DNA of 64,000 nucleotides from Flavobacterium urumqiense (GCF_900108015.1 NZ_FNVP01000011.1:1-64000), one strand, 5' to 3'. Counted from the stretch's first letter, positions 27,545 to 36,880 are shown. The notes: generated by a model from the letters alone, not told the origin. Program-made: numbers and translations.

Positions 27545-27700
27545 CTACCGCCAACAGCTAGGGTTTCGTTGCGTGCGCAGCACCAACAATGAAACTCGGG
27601 TTGAACGGAACCGAGTACCTGTAGTCAAAACTATGGAGTTACCTGCCCGCTCGAATAAATCACATAGCGTAGCGGAATTGTATTACGAATCTGCAAAGTC
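27545..27700. repeat. structured GC-richer repeat downstream of the CPBP gene
   Basis: The segment starts TACCGCCAACAGC, the inverse of TTGGCGGTA before the CPBP gene. It then holds GTTTCGTTG paired with CAATGAAAC (about 27564-27594) and ACTCGG paired with CCGAGT (about 27594-27615). The remainder (to about 27700, with CCGCTCGAATAAATCACATAG) contains an open frame of 72 codons that I consider spurious. Text of this kind is familiar to me from Flavobacterium intergenic repeats, but I cannot check copy number here. The rest of the spacer to 27871 shows nothing. Confidence 0.45.
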
Positions 27701-27871
27701 AAGAGAATTTATTTTGAAGCAAAGTACTATTGGCTCAGATTGCAAGTTTGCATTTTCTTTATATAAGATTAACAAAATCCCAGTGGATTAGTTTGCATTC
27801 TATCATAGAAAAATAGCTAATAAAAAACCCTATTAGCCGTTTAATCCTTAAACATAGCTTATTTTTGCCGG

Positions 27872-29062
27872 GTGAAGAAATCAGTCTCAATTATTGGAGG
27901 AGGACCTGCGGCACTTTTACTCGCCGCATTTCTCGATCCGCAGCAATTTAATGTTACCATTTACGAGAAAAACAAAACGCTTGGAAGAAAGTTTCTTGTG
28001 GCTGGAAAAGGCGGATTTAATCTTACGCATTCCGAACCAATTGCGCAATTGATAGAACGCTACACTCCATCTCATTTTTTACAAGAAGCCTTACTCGATT
28101 TTGACAACCTCGATTTTCAAAAATGGATTGATCTCATGGGTATCCCAACCTACATAGGCAGTAGTAAAAGGGTATATCCGGTAAGCGGCATCAAACCTAT
28201 CGAAGTGCTTAATGCCATTCTTGATGTACTCAATAAGCGTGGTGTTAATATTCAATATCAACATACTTGGACGGGCTGGAATACTAACAAAGATCTTGTT
28301 TTTAATACTGACCAAGCAGTCAAATCAGATTATTCCATTTTTGCTTTGGGCGGAGGCAGCTGGAAAGTAACTGGATCTGACGGGACTTGGCTTGATCTAT
28401 TCAAAACAGAAGGAATAGATGTCGTTCCTTTTAAAGCATCTAATTGTGCTTATGGTGTACACTGGCCCGATGATTTTATTGACCTATATGAAGGAAATCC
28501 ACTTAAAAATATAGCCATTAGCTGCGGCGATAAAAGTCAAAAAGGCGAAGTGGTTATTACGCGTTTTGGTTTAGAAGGAAATGCCATTTATGCAATCAGC
28601 CCGCAAATTCGGGAGGAGCTTAGTGCCAAGCAAACGGCTACTATATACTTAGATTTAAAACCAACGTTAAGTCATAATGATTTGCATCAAAAAATCAAAA
28701 AATCAAACCTAAAAAAAACGAGCGAAAAATTACAAAAAGAGCTTAAAATGAATTCTGCACAAATTGGACTTTTGAAAACCTATCTTTCAAAAGAAACCTA
28801 TCTGAATTCGGAACTTTTGGCACAAAACATCAAAAAGCTTCGTATAGAAATCACCAGTTCTGCCCTATTAGACGAAGCTATATCTACAACCGGGGGAGTT
28901 AAATTGAGCGCCTTGGATGAAAATTTTGAATTAAAAATGATGAAGCATCATTATTGCATTGGCGAAATGATAGACTTGGATGCACCTACTGGTGGCTATC
29001 TTCTTCAATCTTGTTTTAGTATGGGTGTTTTTCTTGCCCGTCACCTGAATGTTATTTATTAA
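27872..29062 (+). CDS. NAD(P)/FAD-dependent oxidoreductase (HI0933/BaiN-like, TIGR03862 type)
   Basis: This 396-residue flavoprotein begins with a dinucleotide-binding GxGxxA-type motif (SIIGGGPAALLLAAFL) and the conserved GRKFLVAGKGGFNLTHSE block of the HI0933-like family. A central SNCAYGVHWPDDF precedes VVITRFGLEGNAIYAISPQI, and the closing STTGGVKLSALDENFELK ends in the FAD-site block IDLDAPTGGYLLQSCFSMG. It is cytosolic. The start is GTG at 27872. The reaction is not known for this subgroup. Some relatives act on bile acids or are annotated only as flavoproteins. Confidence 0.88.
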   Translation: MKKSVSIIGGGPAALLLAAFLDPQQFNVTIYEKNKTLGRKFLVAGKGGFNLTHSEPIAQLIERYTPSHFLQEALLDFDNLDFQKWIDLMGIPTYIGSSKRVYPVSGIKPIEVLNAILDVLNKRGVNIQYQHTWTGWNTNKDLVFNTDQAVKSDYSIFALGGGSWKVTGSDGTWLDLFKTEGIDVVPFKASNCAYGVHWPDDFIDLYEGNPLKNIAISCGDKSQKGEVVITRFGLEGNAIYAISPQIREELSAKQTATIYLDLKPTLSHNDLHQKIKKSNLKKTSEKLQKELKMNSAQIGLLKTYLSKETYLNSELLAQNIKKLRIEITSSALLDEAISTTGGVKLSALDENFELKMMKHHYCIGEMIDLDAPTGGYLLQSCFSMGVFLARHLNVIY

Positions 29063-29369
29063 TTTTTTTTTCTCAGGGAGCTATATATTCCATTAATTTT
29101 AATTCAGATAAAAAAATTCTGTTTAGAAATACCATTTTATAAACTAATCAATGGGTATCAAACTCGTGTACCATTTCGTTGGTCATAGACGGAAGGTTGG
29201 AAAACCTCTATGTATTTGATGCCATTGTGCCAACCTATCAAATTAGTAAAGGCACTGCTAAACAGAATTTATACATTACAAAAATACGATATATTAAGCA
29301 TCTGACTTTTATATAGTTTTTCAATTTATTTACAAAATTCACAGTTCGTAAAAGTAAAAGAGAGTTATG
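29063..29369. other. 307-bp spacer between convergent genes
   Basis: No convincing gene is seen. On the minus strand a short stretch (about 29145-29225) reads in one frame as NLPSMTNEMVHEFDTH before a stop. It could be a decayed coding fragment, but I recognise no family. A direct or inverted GGTTGG/CCAACC pair (about 29193, 29232) is also present. No clear terminator was found. Confidence 0.3.
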
Positions 29370-31199
29370 TTAGATCATTTTATTCTTGTTATCATTTACG
29401 AAGTACATTTTCATCATTCCTCTATTTTTAACTTCAATTTCTCCTCTATAATCACAATCAAAGGCGTCTTTAATTAACTCATAAGTATTTTCAGATACAT
29501 TAATTTTCCCCGGCTCTGAATTAGATTCCATTCTAGATGCAATGTTGACCGTATCGCCCCAAATATCATAAGCAAATTTCTTAGTTCCAACTACTCCAGC
29601 TACAACCGGTCCAGAATTAATTCCGATGCGAATTTCAAAACGAGTATGCTCCAGAGGATTATTATTTTTTGAATGTGTAACAAATTCGGCAATTTCAAAA
29701 GCGGCATGCATCATTTTAAAAGCATGATCTTCTATTGGAAAAGGCAATCCTCCCGCACACATATAGCAATCACCTACCGTTTTGATTTTTTCTAAATCAT
29801 ATTTTTCCATGATTTCATCAAATTTAGAAAAATAATAATCTACGCTTTCTACTAATTTTTCTGGCGATAGCTTTTCTGCATAATGAGTAAATCCTTCAAA
29901 ATCGGTAAACAATACGGTAACCGATTCAAACTTTTTAGCGAGTACTTTCCCGTTTTGTTTTAACTCATTAGCTGTTTCCGCAGGAAGAATATTTAGCAGC
30001 AAGCTGTCTGACCTATTCTTTTCTTCTTCAATAATGACATTAGTTCTCTTTATAAATTTATAGCGTCTGTACATTCCGAAAGCAAGTAAAAAAACAAGTG
30101 CCGCTGAAACAGCGGATGAAACGGCCATAATCTGACGGTTTTTTTTTCCTTGGTTTAGTAAATCGACTTCGGACTGTTTTTGGGAGACTTCATAATCCGT
30201 TCTCAAATCGGCCATTTGCTGTACTGCTTTTAGGTTGGTAACACTATCCCGGTAAGCAATATGATTCTTATAATACCTAAAAGATTCGGCAGTATTCCCA
30301 GCTTTTTGATACAGTTCAGAAAGTTTAAGATTTGAGTTACTGATTTGATCTTTCAATCCATATCGTATGGCTAATTCCAGACTTCTGCGTGCATAATTAA
30401 GTGCGGTAGTCCAATCATTCTGCTTTAAATAAATATCTGACATATAGGTTAGGTAATCTGAAATCGCATAATAATCCTTTAATTCTTCGAGCATTTTTAT
30501 GGCTTCACTTATATAGTTCTTTGCCAAGACATCCTTTCCCTGCTCCGCATATACCATTCCTATATTTCCCAGGTTATAGGCTGTACCGCTTAAATATTTA
30601 GCTTTATTGAAAATTTCACCTGATTCTTTAAAATAGCGTAATGCTAAATCATATTTTTTATTTTTCGAATATTCATCTCCCGCGTTTAATAAAGTAGATG
30701 CTAAAGCAACAGAATTATCCGTTTTTCTTAATAATTTGATTGCTTTGCTGTAGTATATTTGGGCATTTTTAGAATTTCCCATCATCGAATATACATCTGC
30801 AATCGAGGAATATGCAGTCCCCTGGCCAATACTATATTTTGCTTTGGTTGCTGCCTCTTCACTTTTGAAAAAAGCATCTAAAGATTTATTCAAATCTCCT
30901 ATAATTCTGAGTTTATTCCCTTTTTGAAAATAACCCCTGTGTAGATATAAATTGTTTTTTTCTAACTTTGATAATGCAATAAGTTCCTCAGCATATTTTA
31001 AGGATAACTTGAGATTATTTACTTCATTAAAAGATAAATTCCGAAGTAATTCTAATTTTTCAGAATTTTCAAGATTCTCTTTCTGATAAATCTTCACAAG
31101 ACTATCCGCCACTTTTTGCTCTTGTGCTAAAATACTTATGTGTATAAAAAAAACAAAAAGGGAGACTCTAAAAGAATATTTAAAAAAGCTCAAGCCCAT
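29370..31199 (-). CDS. TPR-domain class III adenylate/guanylate cyclase
   Basis: The protein has 609 residues. A signal peptide (1-25, ending ILAQ) is followed by a periplasmic TPR array (about 30-330). One membrane helix (about 356-376) and a linker lead to a cytosolic class III cyclase domain (about 425-600). Metal-binding Asp residues are in VLFTDFEGFTHY and KTVGDCYMCAGG. KIKTVGD and FAYDIWGDTVNIASRM supply the Lys/Asp pair that favours ATP over GTP, so I infer cAMP production. Its ATG overlaps the stop of the upstream gene (TAATG), so translation is probably coupled. The TPR domain may sense a partner outside the cytosol. Confidence 0.9.
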   Translation of the reverse strand: MGLSFFKYSFRVSLFVFFIHISILAQEQKVADSLVKIYQKENLENSEKLELLRNLSFNEVNNLKLSLKYAEELIALSKLEKNNLYLHRGYFQKGNKLRIIGDLNKSLDAFFKSEEAATKAKYSIGQGTAYSSIADVYSMMGNSKNAQIYYSKAIKLLRKTDNSVALASTLLNAGDEYSKNKKYDLALRYFKESGEIFNKAKYLSGTAYNLGNIGMVYAEQGKDVLAKNYISEAIKMLEELKDYYAISDYLTYMSDIYLKQNDWTTALNYARRSLELAIRYGLKDQISNSNLKLSELYQKAGNTAESFRYYKNHIAYRDSVTNLKAVQQMADLRTDYEVSQKQSEVDLLNQGKKNRQIMAVSSAVSAALVFLLAFGMYRRYKFIKRTNVIIEEEKNRSDSLLLNILPAETANELKQNGKVLAKKFESVTVLFTDFEGFTHYAEKLSPEKLVESVDYYFSKFDEIMEKYDLEKIKTVGDCYMCAGGLPFPIEDHAFKMMHAAFEIAEFVTHSKNNNPLEHTRFEIRIGINSGPVVAGVVGTKKFAYDIWGDTVNIASRMESNSEPGKINVSENTYELIKDAFDCDYRGEIEVKNRGMMKMYFVNDNKNKMI

Positions 31200-31597
31200 T
31201 ATTGGTTAACCTGTATTTTTGGGTCAATGCTAAATAGGCCCGGTCGTCTTGTTCCGTTATTAAAAACATTAAACTGAATGGTATATTTTTCTGTTTCTCC
31301 TTTAGCGTTGTTTCGAACAGCACCGGAAACTTTTTCGGGATGAAGTCCATTTCCGGGTAAATTGTCATGACTAAAAACACTACTGCCGCCACTATGATTA
31401 ATATTGATAATATTGACCGTATCTGATGGTGTTACACTGGATACTCCCTGCCAGATGACAGTATCTCCAGCATTTACCCGGGTTAAAAAATCTTCATTGC
31501 TAATTCCTGGTCCTTGACCAAAATTACTATTGGAATCAACATTTTGTACTGAAATTTGACTTGTGTCAACATTTAGTGTAACGATTACATCTGCCAT
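31199..31597 (-). CDS. AidA/PixA-like inclusion-body family protein (tentative)
   Basis: This 132-residue protein lacks a signal peptide. It is rich in Asn, Ser and Val, with a beta-strand-like pattern. VNAGDTVIWQGVSS near residue 42 and the C-terminal EKYTIQFNVFN...LFSIDPKIQVNQ resemble the layout of PixA/AidA proteins (GDTVRWRGTS ... YTVYFALY ... YFYWDPTI). That family forms cytosolic inclusion bodies or acts in host interaction, and its activity is unknown. It is the upstream partner of the adenylate cyclase, with overlapping stop and start codons. A cupredoxin-like fold is the main alternative. Confidence 0.5.
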   Translation of the reverse strand: MADVIVTLNVDTSQISVQNVDSNSNFGQGPGISNEDFLTRVNAGDTVIWQGVSSVTPSDTVNIININHSGGSSVFSHDNLPGNGLHPEKVSGAVRNNAKGETEKYTIQFNVFNNGTRRPGLFSIDPKIQVNQ

Positions 31598-31771
31598 GAT
31601 TTTTATATTTAAAGGTTTATAAATTCTAATTTAAAAAACTATTAATTTAAAAATGGCTGGGGAACCAAGTAATTGATATTTTATGTAACAATCTAATTAC
31701 AAGGTAAATATAATGATATTTTATTAAAATAAAGTGGTATATTTAATGGATTTTAATCCAAATTCATCCTT

Positions 31772-32659
31772 ATGAATATTGACGATCAACCAATTGACTG
31801 GAAGGAAATATTTCATCCTAAAAATATTGTTTTAAATTTAGTAGGTGTCGCATTTATTACATTGGCACTAAAGGGATTTATGATACCCAATAAATTTTTG
31901 GATGGAGGGATTATAGGTATTTCAATATTAATCCATGAAATTACCCATTTGCCATTTGGACTTCTGGTGCTCGCGTTAAATATACCATTCTTGTTCTTAG
32001 GAAAAAGGTTGCTGGGAAAAACGTTTGCCATACAAAGTTTGATGACTTTTTTATTGATAGCTGCCAGTATGACCTTTACTCACATCGATGCCGTTACAAC
32101 AGATCGTCTTTTAATTGCTGTGTTCGGCGGTTGTCTAATTGGCATTGGAATGGGGTTGTGCATTCGAAGCGGTTCGGCCGCTGACGGTGTAGAAATTCTG
32201 GCTTTATTAACTACCCGAAAAATCGGACTCAATGTATCAGAAGTCATTTTTGGAGTGAATACCTTGTTGTTTCTGGCCGCAGCTTGGTCTTTTGGTATTG
32301 GGACAGCATTATATTCTATTGTCACTTATTTTTCGGCTATAAAATCACTAGATTATATTACACACGGTCTGGAACAATATATTTCCTTAAATATAATTTC
32401 CTCCAAAAGTGACGCTATTAAAGCTCTAATTGTAAAAAGATTTGGAAAAGGAATTACAGTAATTAAAGGGGAACGTGGCTATCTGCCCGAAACTTTCGAT
32501 ATGAAAACAGAATGTGATATCATCGTAACGGTAGTAACACGACTTGAATTACTCAGAATCAAAGATGAAGTACGGAAGTTAGATCCCCACGCTTTTATGT
32601 TTATTCAGTACATCAAAGAAGCGAGCGGCGGAATATTAAGGAATAAGCAAAAACATTAG
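31772..32659 (+). CDS. YitT family membrane protein
   Basis: This 295-residue inner-membrane protein has about five N-terminal helices (YitT_membrane part, residues 20-205). FMIPNKFLDGGIIGISIL and GLCIRSGSAADGVEILALL are diagnostic blocks. A C-terminal DUF2179 domain of about 80 residues follows, with GKGITVIKGERGYLPETFDMKTECDIIVTVVTRLELLRIK and the final DPHAFMFIQYIKEASGG. The function of the family is not established. A hairpin terminator follows, so it is probably monocistronic. Confidence 0.92.
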   Translation: MNIDDQPIDWKEIFHPKNIVLNLVGVAFITLALKGFMIPNKFLDGGIIGISILIHEITHLPFGLLVLALNIPFLFLGKRLLGKTFAIQSLMTFLLIAASMTFTHIDAVTTDRLLIAVFGGCLIGIGMGLCIRSGSAADGVEILALLTTRKIGLNVSEVIFGVNTLLFLAAAWSFGIGTALYSIVTYFSAIKSLDYITHGLEQYISLNIISSKSDAIKALIVKRFGKGITVIKGERGYLPETFDMKTECDIIVTVVTRLELLRIKDEVRKLDPHAFMFIQYIKEASGGILRNKQKH

Positions 32660-32694
32660 TAAATAAAATAGCTGTGATAAGGACAGCAAATCTT

Positions 32695-32726
32695 AAAAAT
32701 GAGCCTTCCGGCCCTGCTCTATTTTT
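32695..32726 (+). terminator. probable terminator after the YitT gene
   Basis: AAAAATGAGC (32695-32704) pairs with GCTC, a one-base bulge and ATTTTT (32716-32726). A short GCTGT/ACAGC hairpin stands just before it (32671-32687). Confidence 0.45.
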
Positions 32727-32748
32727 AAAAATTAAATAGCATTTAAAT

Positions 32749-33348
32749 ATGAAAAACTGGACTGCATTGTATATTAATGTGATGGATTGTTTACAAGAAA
32801 AATTATCTCCATTTCTTATTTATCACCATTGGAAACATACAGAACATGTATTGAAAATAGCAGAATATATTGCACGACAAGAGCATATAATTGAGGAGAA
32901 TATAGTGCTCATTAAAACCGCAGCATTATTTCATGATGCTGGATTTATCAATGACAATAATGAAGGGCACGAAGAAGAAGGAGTTCTTCTGGCGGAAAAA
33001 AAATTACCGAACTTTGGATACACCAAAAAAGAAATTGAAATCATTGTCGGAATGATAAGAGCCACTGAAATTCCTCAAAAACCAAAAACCAAATTAGAAT
33101 GCATCCTTGCCGATGCTGATCTCGAATATTTGGGAACGGATAATTTTGTGCACTTAGGAAATAAGCTGTATCTGGAATTGAAGCATTACAATTCCAATCT
33201 CAGTTTGGAGGAATGGAACGAGATGCAAATAAATTTCCTTCAATCCCACTTTTATCATACTGACTATTGCCTTCAAAATAGAGCTAATGGAAAAGAAAAG
33301 AATATGAAAGAATTGATTCAAAAACAAAAAAGCCTAGAAAAATTTTAA
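32749..33348 (+). CDS. HD-domain metal-dependent phosphohydrolase
   Basis: This 199-residue cytosolic protein has the HD signature. The first His ligand is in YHHWKHTEHVLKIAEYI (about residue 24-30). The tandem His-Asp is in TAALFHDAGFINDNNEGHEEEG (about 62-78), and a late Asp lies in LECILADADLEYLG (about 120). Such domains hydrolyse phosphomonoesters or phosphodiesters such as (p)ppGpp or nucleotides. The substrate here is unknown. No partner domain is present. Confidence 0.9.
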   Translation: MKNWTALYINVMDCLQEKLSPFLIYHHWKHTEHVLKIAEYIARQEHIIEENIVLIKTAALFHDAGFINDNNEGHEEEGVLLAEKKLPNFGYTKKEIEIIVGMIRATEIPQKPKTKLECILADADLEYLGTDNFVHLGNKLYLELKHYNSNLSLEEWNEMQINFLQSHFYHTDYCLQNRANGKEKNMKELIQKQKSLEKF

Positions 33349-33659
33349 AAATTGACTTAGTTTTAAGCAAATCAATTATGTGTGTGAAAATTATTTTTTG
33401 TCGTATAAATTAAAGCTGAGATATTAAACAAAATGATGCACCTAACTTATAAAAAAAGTAGATTGCAAACGATTATAAAGCTTACTTAGATGCTCTTATG
33501 TATGATTTTTTTGTATCACACGCATTACATAAATCGTATTTAAAGAAATCGATTTCGCTGAATATCAGCTCCATCGTTTAATTTTTCCAATTAATTTTTG
33601 AAAAACAAAAAATATCGTTAAATTTTATTTAATTTGCGGCAAAATTCAATTATTTTATA
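33349..33659. other. 311-bp spacer before the acyl-CoA synthetase gene
   Basis: AT-rich spacer without a visible gene or repeat. A promoter for the downstream gene is expected at its right end. TTTTTG near 33595 and TTAATTTG near 33629 are a possible imperfect -33/-7 pair. Confidence 0.35.
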
Positions 33660-35435
33660 ATGATAACTATCACTCGCCTTTTTGATTTCCCTTATTATCA
33701 GCAAGAAAAATACACAAACATTCCGGATGCCTTAGCAAGTAAGCAGAACGGTGTTTGGGTAAAAACTTCTACTCAGGAATATATAGCCAAAGCCAATGCG
33801 GTTTCCAGGGCACTGCTGCGGATGGGCATTCAAAAAGACGATAAAATTGCCATCATTTCGTCTAATAACAGAACTGAATGGAATATCATGGATATTGGTG
33901 CTTTGCAAACCGGAGCGCAAACTGTTCCTATCTATCCAACCATTTCTGAAGAAGATTATGAATACATACTGAATCATTCGGGTGCGATTTATTGTTTTGT
34001 ATCGGATGCTGAAGTACTTCGAAAAGTAAATTTAATTAGAGCTAAAGTTCCCAGTATAAAAGAAGTGTACTCATTCAACGAAATTGAAGGGTGTAAAAAC
34101 TGGAATGAATTATTGATTCTTGGTGTAGACACCAGCAATCAGAATGATGTTGAAGACCGAAAAAGCAATGTTAAAACGGAGGATTTAGCGACAATCATTT
34201 ATACTTCAGGAACAACAGGAAGACCAAAAGGCGTAATGCTTTCACATAAAAATATTGTATCTAATGTTATTGATAGCGCGGCAAGAATTCCTTTTGAAGC
34301 AGGAAAAAGCCGTGCTTTAAGTTTCCTGCCTGTCTGCCATATTTTTGAGAGAATGATTTTATATTTATACCAATATTACGGTGTTTCGGTATATTTTGGA
34401 GAATCAATTGATAAAGTCAGTGACAATCTTAAAGAAGTAAAACCAACGGTAATTACCGCTGTGCCAAGGCTTCTTGAGAAAGTATATGATAAAATATATG
34501 CCAAAGGAACCGAACTAACAGGAATTAAAAAGAATCTTTTCTTTTGGGCTATTGATTTAGGGCTAAGATATGAGCCTTATGGAGCAAATGGTTTTTGGTA
34601 TGAAATGCAACTTAAAATTGCCCGAAAATTAATTTTCAGTAAATGGAAAGAAGGTTTAGGAGGAAATCTTGATTTAATGGTTTCGGGAAGTGCTGCTTTA
34701 CAGCCCAGATTAGCCAGAATTTTTGCAGCAGCAGAAATCCCAGTAATGGAAGGTTACGGTTTGACGGAAACATCTCCTGTAATATCCGTAAACGACATGA
34801 GAAACAAAGGTTTCAGAGTGGGAACCGTAGGGAAAGTAATTGATAATGTAGAGGTAATAATTGCCGAAGACGGTGAAATCCTTTGCAAAGGACCTAACGT
34901 GATGATGGGTTATTTTAAAGATGAAAAATTAACAAGCGAAGTAATCACAGACGGTTATTTCCACACTGGTGATATTGGAATTTTTGATGCTGACGGTTTC
35001 TTGAAAATTACCGATCGCAAGAAAGAAATGTTTAAAACGTCAGGTGGAAAATACATTGCACCACAATTGATTGAAAATACGATGAAGCAATCCCGTTTCA
35101 TTGAGCAAATCATGGTTATTGGTGACGGACAGAAAATGCCGGCAGCCTTCATTCAACCTAATTTTGAGTTTCTAAAAGAATGGGCTGTTATTCACGGACT
35201 AGATATTGGAAAAAGCAATAAAGAAATTATCTCAAACGAAAAAGTTATCGAACGAATTCAAGGAGAGATTGATACTTTTAATAAAAAATTCGGGAATTGG
35301 GAGAAAATCAAACGTTTTGAATTGACTCCGGATGTTTGGTCTATAGAGGGCGGACAATTGACTCCAACTTTAAAACTAAAACGAAAAATAGTAATGGAAA
35401 AATACATTGATTTATTCCATAAAATATACAACTAA
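33660..35435 (+). CDS. long-chain fatty acid--CoA ligase (AMP-binding)
   Basis: This 591-residue enzyme activates fatty acids to acyl-CoA via an acyl-AMP. The P-loop-like motif IIYTSGTTGRPKGVMLSHKN (about residue 179-198) and the A5 motif EGYGLTETSPV (about 365) are present. So are GDIGIFDADGFLKITDRKKEMFKTSGGKYIAP (hinge and A8) and a C-terminal Lys in TPTLKLKRK. It belongs to the long-chain FAA1-like group. It is followed by a lipoprotein hydrolase gene after 22 bp, and it stands near the beta-oxidation operon, which would use its product. Confidence 0.93.
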   Translation: MITITRLFDFPYYQQEKYTNIPDALASKQNGVWVKTSTQEYIAKANAVSRALLRMGIQKDDKIAIISSNNRTEWNIMDIGALQTGAQTVPIYPTISEEDYEYILNHSGAIYCFVSDAEVLRKVNLIRAKVPSIKEVYSFNEIEGCKNWNELLILGVDTSNQNDVEDRKSNVKTEDLATIIYTSGTTGRPKGVMLSHKNIVSNVIDSAARIPFEAGKSRALSFLPVCHIFERMILYLYQYYGVSVYFGESIDKVSDNLKEVKPTVITAVPRLLEKVYDKIYAKGTELTGIKKNLFFWAIDLGLRYEPYGANGFWYEMQLKIARKLIFSKWKEGLGGNLDLMVSGSAALQPRLARIFAAAEIPVMEGYGLTETSPVISVNDMRNKGFRVGTVGKVIDNVEVIIAEDGEILCKGPNVMMGYFKDEKLTSEVITDGYFHTGDIGIFDADGFLKITDRKKEMFKTSGGKYIAPQLIENTMKQSRFIEQIMVIGDGQKMPAAFIQPNFEFLKEWAVIHGLDIGKSNKEIISNEKVIERIQGEIDTFNKKFGNWEKIKRFELTPDVWSIEGGQLTPTLKLKRKIVMEKYIDLFHKIYN

Positions 35436-35457
35436 CATTTTGTAAAACAATCTCGTT

Positions 35458-36543
35458 ATGAAACTAAAAGTTCTAATTTGTTCCGTTATAAGTGTATTCT
35501 TTTTCTCTAATTGCCAAGAAAAAACAAAGGTAGATTCGATAAAAGCAAATTATTTAGATTTCTCTAAACGTGACGATCAGTTGACTGGCGGAATTAAAAT
35601 GATTCCGATAAAAACGGCGAAAGGCACTTTTAAAGTCTGGACAAAAACTGTTGGTAATAATCCAAAAATAAAAGTGTTATTGCTTCATGGCGGTCCTGGA
35701 TTGACGCATGAATTGTATGAATGCTTCGACGGATATTTCCCTAACGAAAGTATTGAATACATTTATTACGATCAGTTGGGTTCGTATTACAGCGACCAAC
35801 CCAACGACAACAGTTTATGGACAAACGAACGTTTTGTGGAGGAAGTGGAACAGGTCCGAAAAGCTTTAGGCTGTGATAATACCAACTTTTATATTTTGGG
35901 ACAATCGTGGGGCGGAATCCTCGCGATGGAATACGCATTGAAATACCAAAAAAACCTGAAAGGACTGATTATTTCAAATATGATGGCTAGCGCACCTGCT
36001 TACAACAAATATGCAGAAGAAGTGCTGGGTCCAAAACTTCCAAAAGCAGTTTTTGATCAAATAAAAACATTTGAAAAAAACAAAGATTATACCAATCCAA
36101 AATACACAGAACTGCTTTTTAAATACTATTATACGGAACACATTTTAAGAATGCCTGTTGATCAATGGCCAGAATCTATAAACAGAGCTTTCAAACACAT
36201 CAACCCAAATGTGTATGTTTATATGCAAGGGCCAAGTGAATTTGGAATTACAGGAAATGCTTCTTTAAAGAATTGGGATGTCACTGCCAGACTTAAAACG
36301 ATTAGCGTTCCCACTCTGGTTATTGGTGCCAAATATGACACTATGGATCCCAAGCACATGGAATGGATGTCTAAAGAAGTTCAAAACGGACGCTTCTTGT
36401 TGTGCCCTAACGGAAGCCATCTTTCACAATACGATGATCCGAAAAACTATTTTCCAGGTGTGATCAAATTCTTGAAAGATGTGGATAATGGGGAGTTTAA
36501 GAAGGCATACCCAAAATACATATTACAAAAAACCACGAATTGA
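35458..36543 (+). CDS. proline iminopeptidase-family alpha/beta hydrolase (lipoprotein)
   Basis: This 361-residue protein has a lipoprotein signal (FFFSNCQEK, Cys19). An alpha/beta-hydrolase fold of the prolyl aminopeptidase type follows: the oxyanion loop LLLHGGPGLTHELYE, YYDQLGSYYSDQP, and the nucleophile elbow ILGQSWGGILAMEYALKY (Ser about 158). The acid lies in VIGAKYDTMDPKHMEWM (about 295) and the His in CPNGSHLSQYDD (about 325). It probably releases N-terminal Pro or hydrolyses small amides or esters at the cell envelope. Its last six codons lie inside the left arm of an inverted-repeat element at 36527-36752, so its C-terminus may have been reshaped by an insertion. Confidence 0.9.
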   Translation: MKLKVLICSVISVFFFSNCQEKTKVDSIKANYLDFSKRDDQLTGGIKMIPIKTAKGTFKVWTKTVGNNPKIKVLLLHGGPGLTHELYECFDGYFPNESIEYIYYDQLGSYYSDQPNDNSLWTNERFVEEVEQVRKALGCDNTNFYILGQSWGGILAMEYALKYQKNLKGLIISNMMASAPAYNKYAEEVLGPKLPKAVFDQIKTFEKNKDYTNPKYTELLFKYYYTEHILRMPVDQWPESINRAFKHINPNVYVYMQGPSEFGITGNASLKNWDVTARLKTISVPTLVIGAKYDTMDPKHMEWMSKEVQNGRFLLCPNGSHLSQYDDPKNYFPGVIKFLKDVDNGEFKKAYPKYILQKTTN

Positions 36544-36752
36544 TGTGAGGGCACTGAATAACTTCCTATAAATAAAAAGGCTTAAACTTTAAATCAGTTT
36601 AAGCCTTTCTCTTTTTTATATTTTTGAATCAACTATTTTTAATCTCACTTAAGTGATTCTCACCGCGTTTATTTCATTTTTTTACCATGATTTTGTCTCT
36701 ATTTTTTATTTGAGGATTTTTTCAGTGCCCTCATTGCTGTTCGTGGTTTTTT
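36527..36752. repeat. 226-bp element with 32-bp terminal inverted repeats
   Basis: The left arm (36527-36558) is AAAAAACCACGAA, six bases, then TGAGGGCACTGAA. The right arm (36721-36752, inverted) has the same two 13-base blocks, with six different bases between them. The element has no transposase frame and includes a rho-independent terminator. It overlaps the end of the upstream gene. This looks like a MITE-type insertion or a paired repeat remnant. Confidence 0.7.
36576..36608 (+). terminator. intrinsic terminator downstream of the hydrolase gene
   Basis: The stem AAAGGCTTAAACT / AGTTTAAGCCTTT (13 bp) with a seven-base loop is followed by a T/C-rich tail. It lies within the inverted-repeat element. 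Confidence 0.85.
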
Positions 36753-36880
36753 TATTTTTAGAATTCAAAATGATAAAATTAAAAATCAAATACAATTATA
36801 ATAAACCACTTACAATTACGAAAACCTATAATCCTACAAAACAAACTTCATAACTCCATTATTCCTCCTCTGCAGGATTT

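Noticed and set aside
27573-27791. 72-codon plus-strand frame after the CPBP gene
   Set aside because: It lies in a structured intergenic repeat, with no start context and no family resemblance.
36653-36853. 66-codon plus-strand frame
   Set aside because: It runs through the inverted-repeat element and AT-rich spacer. Its low-complexity Lys/Asn tail looks like translated spacer.
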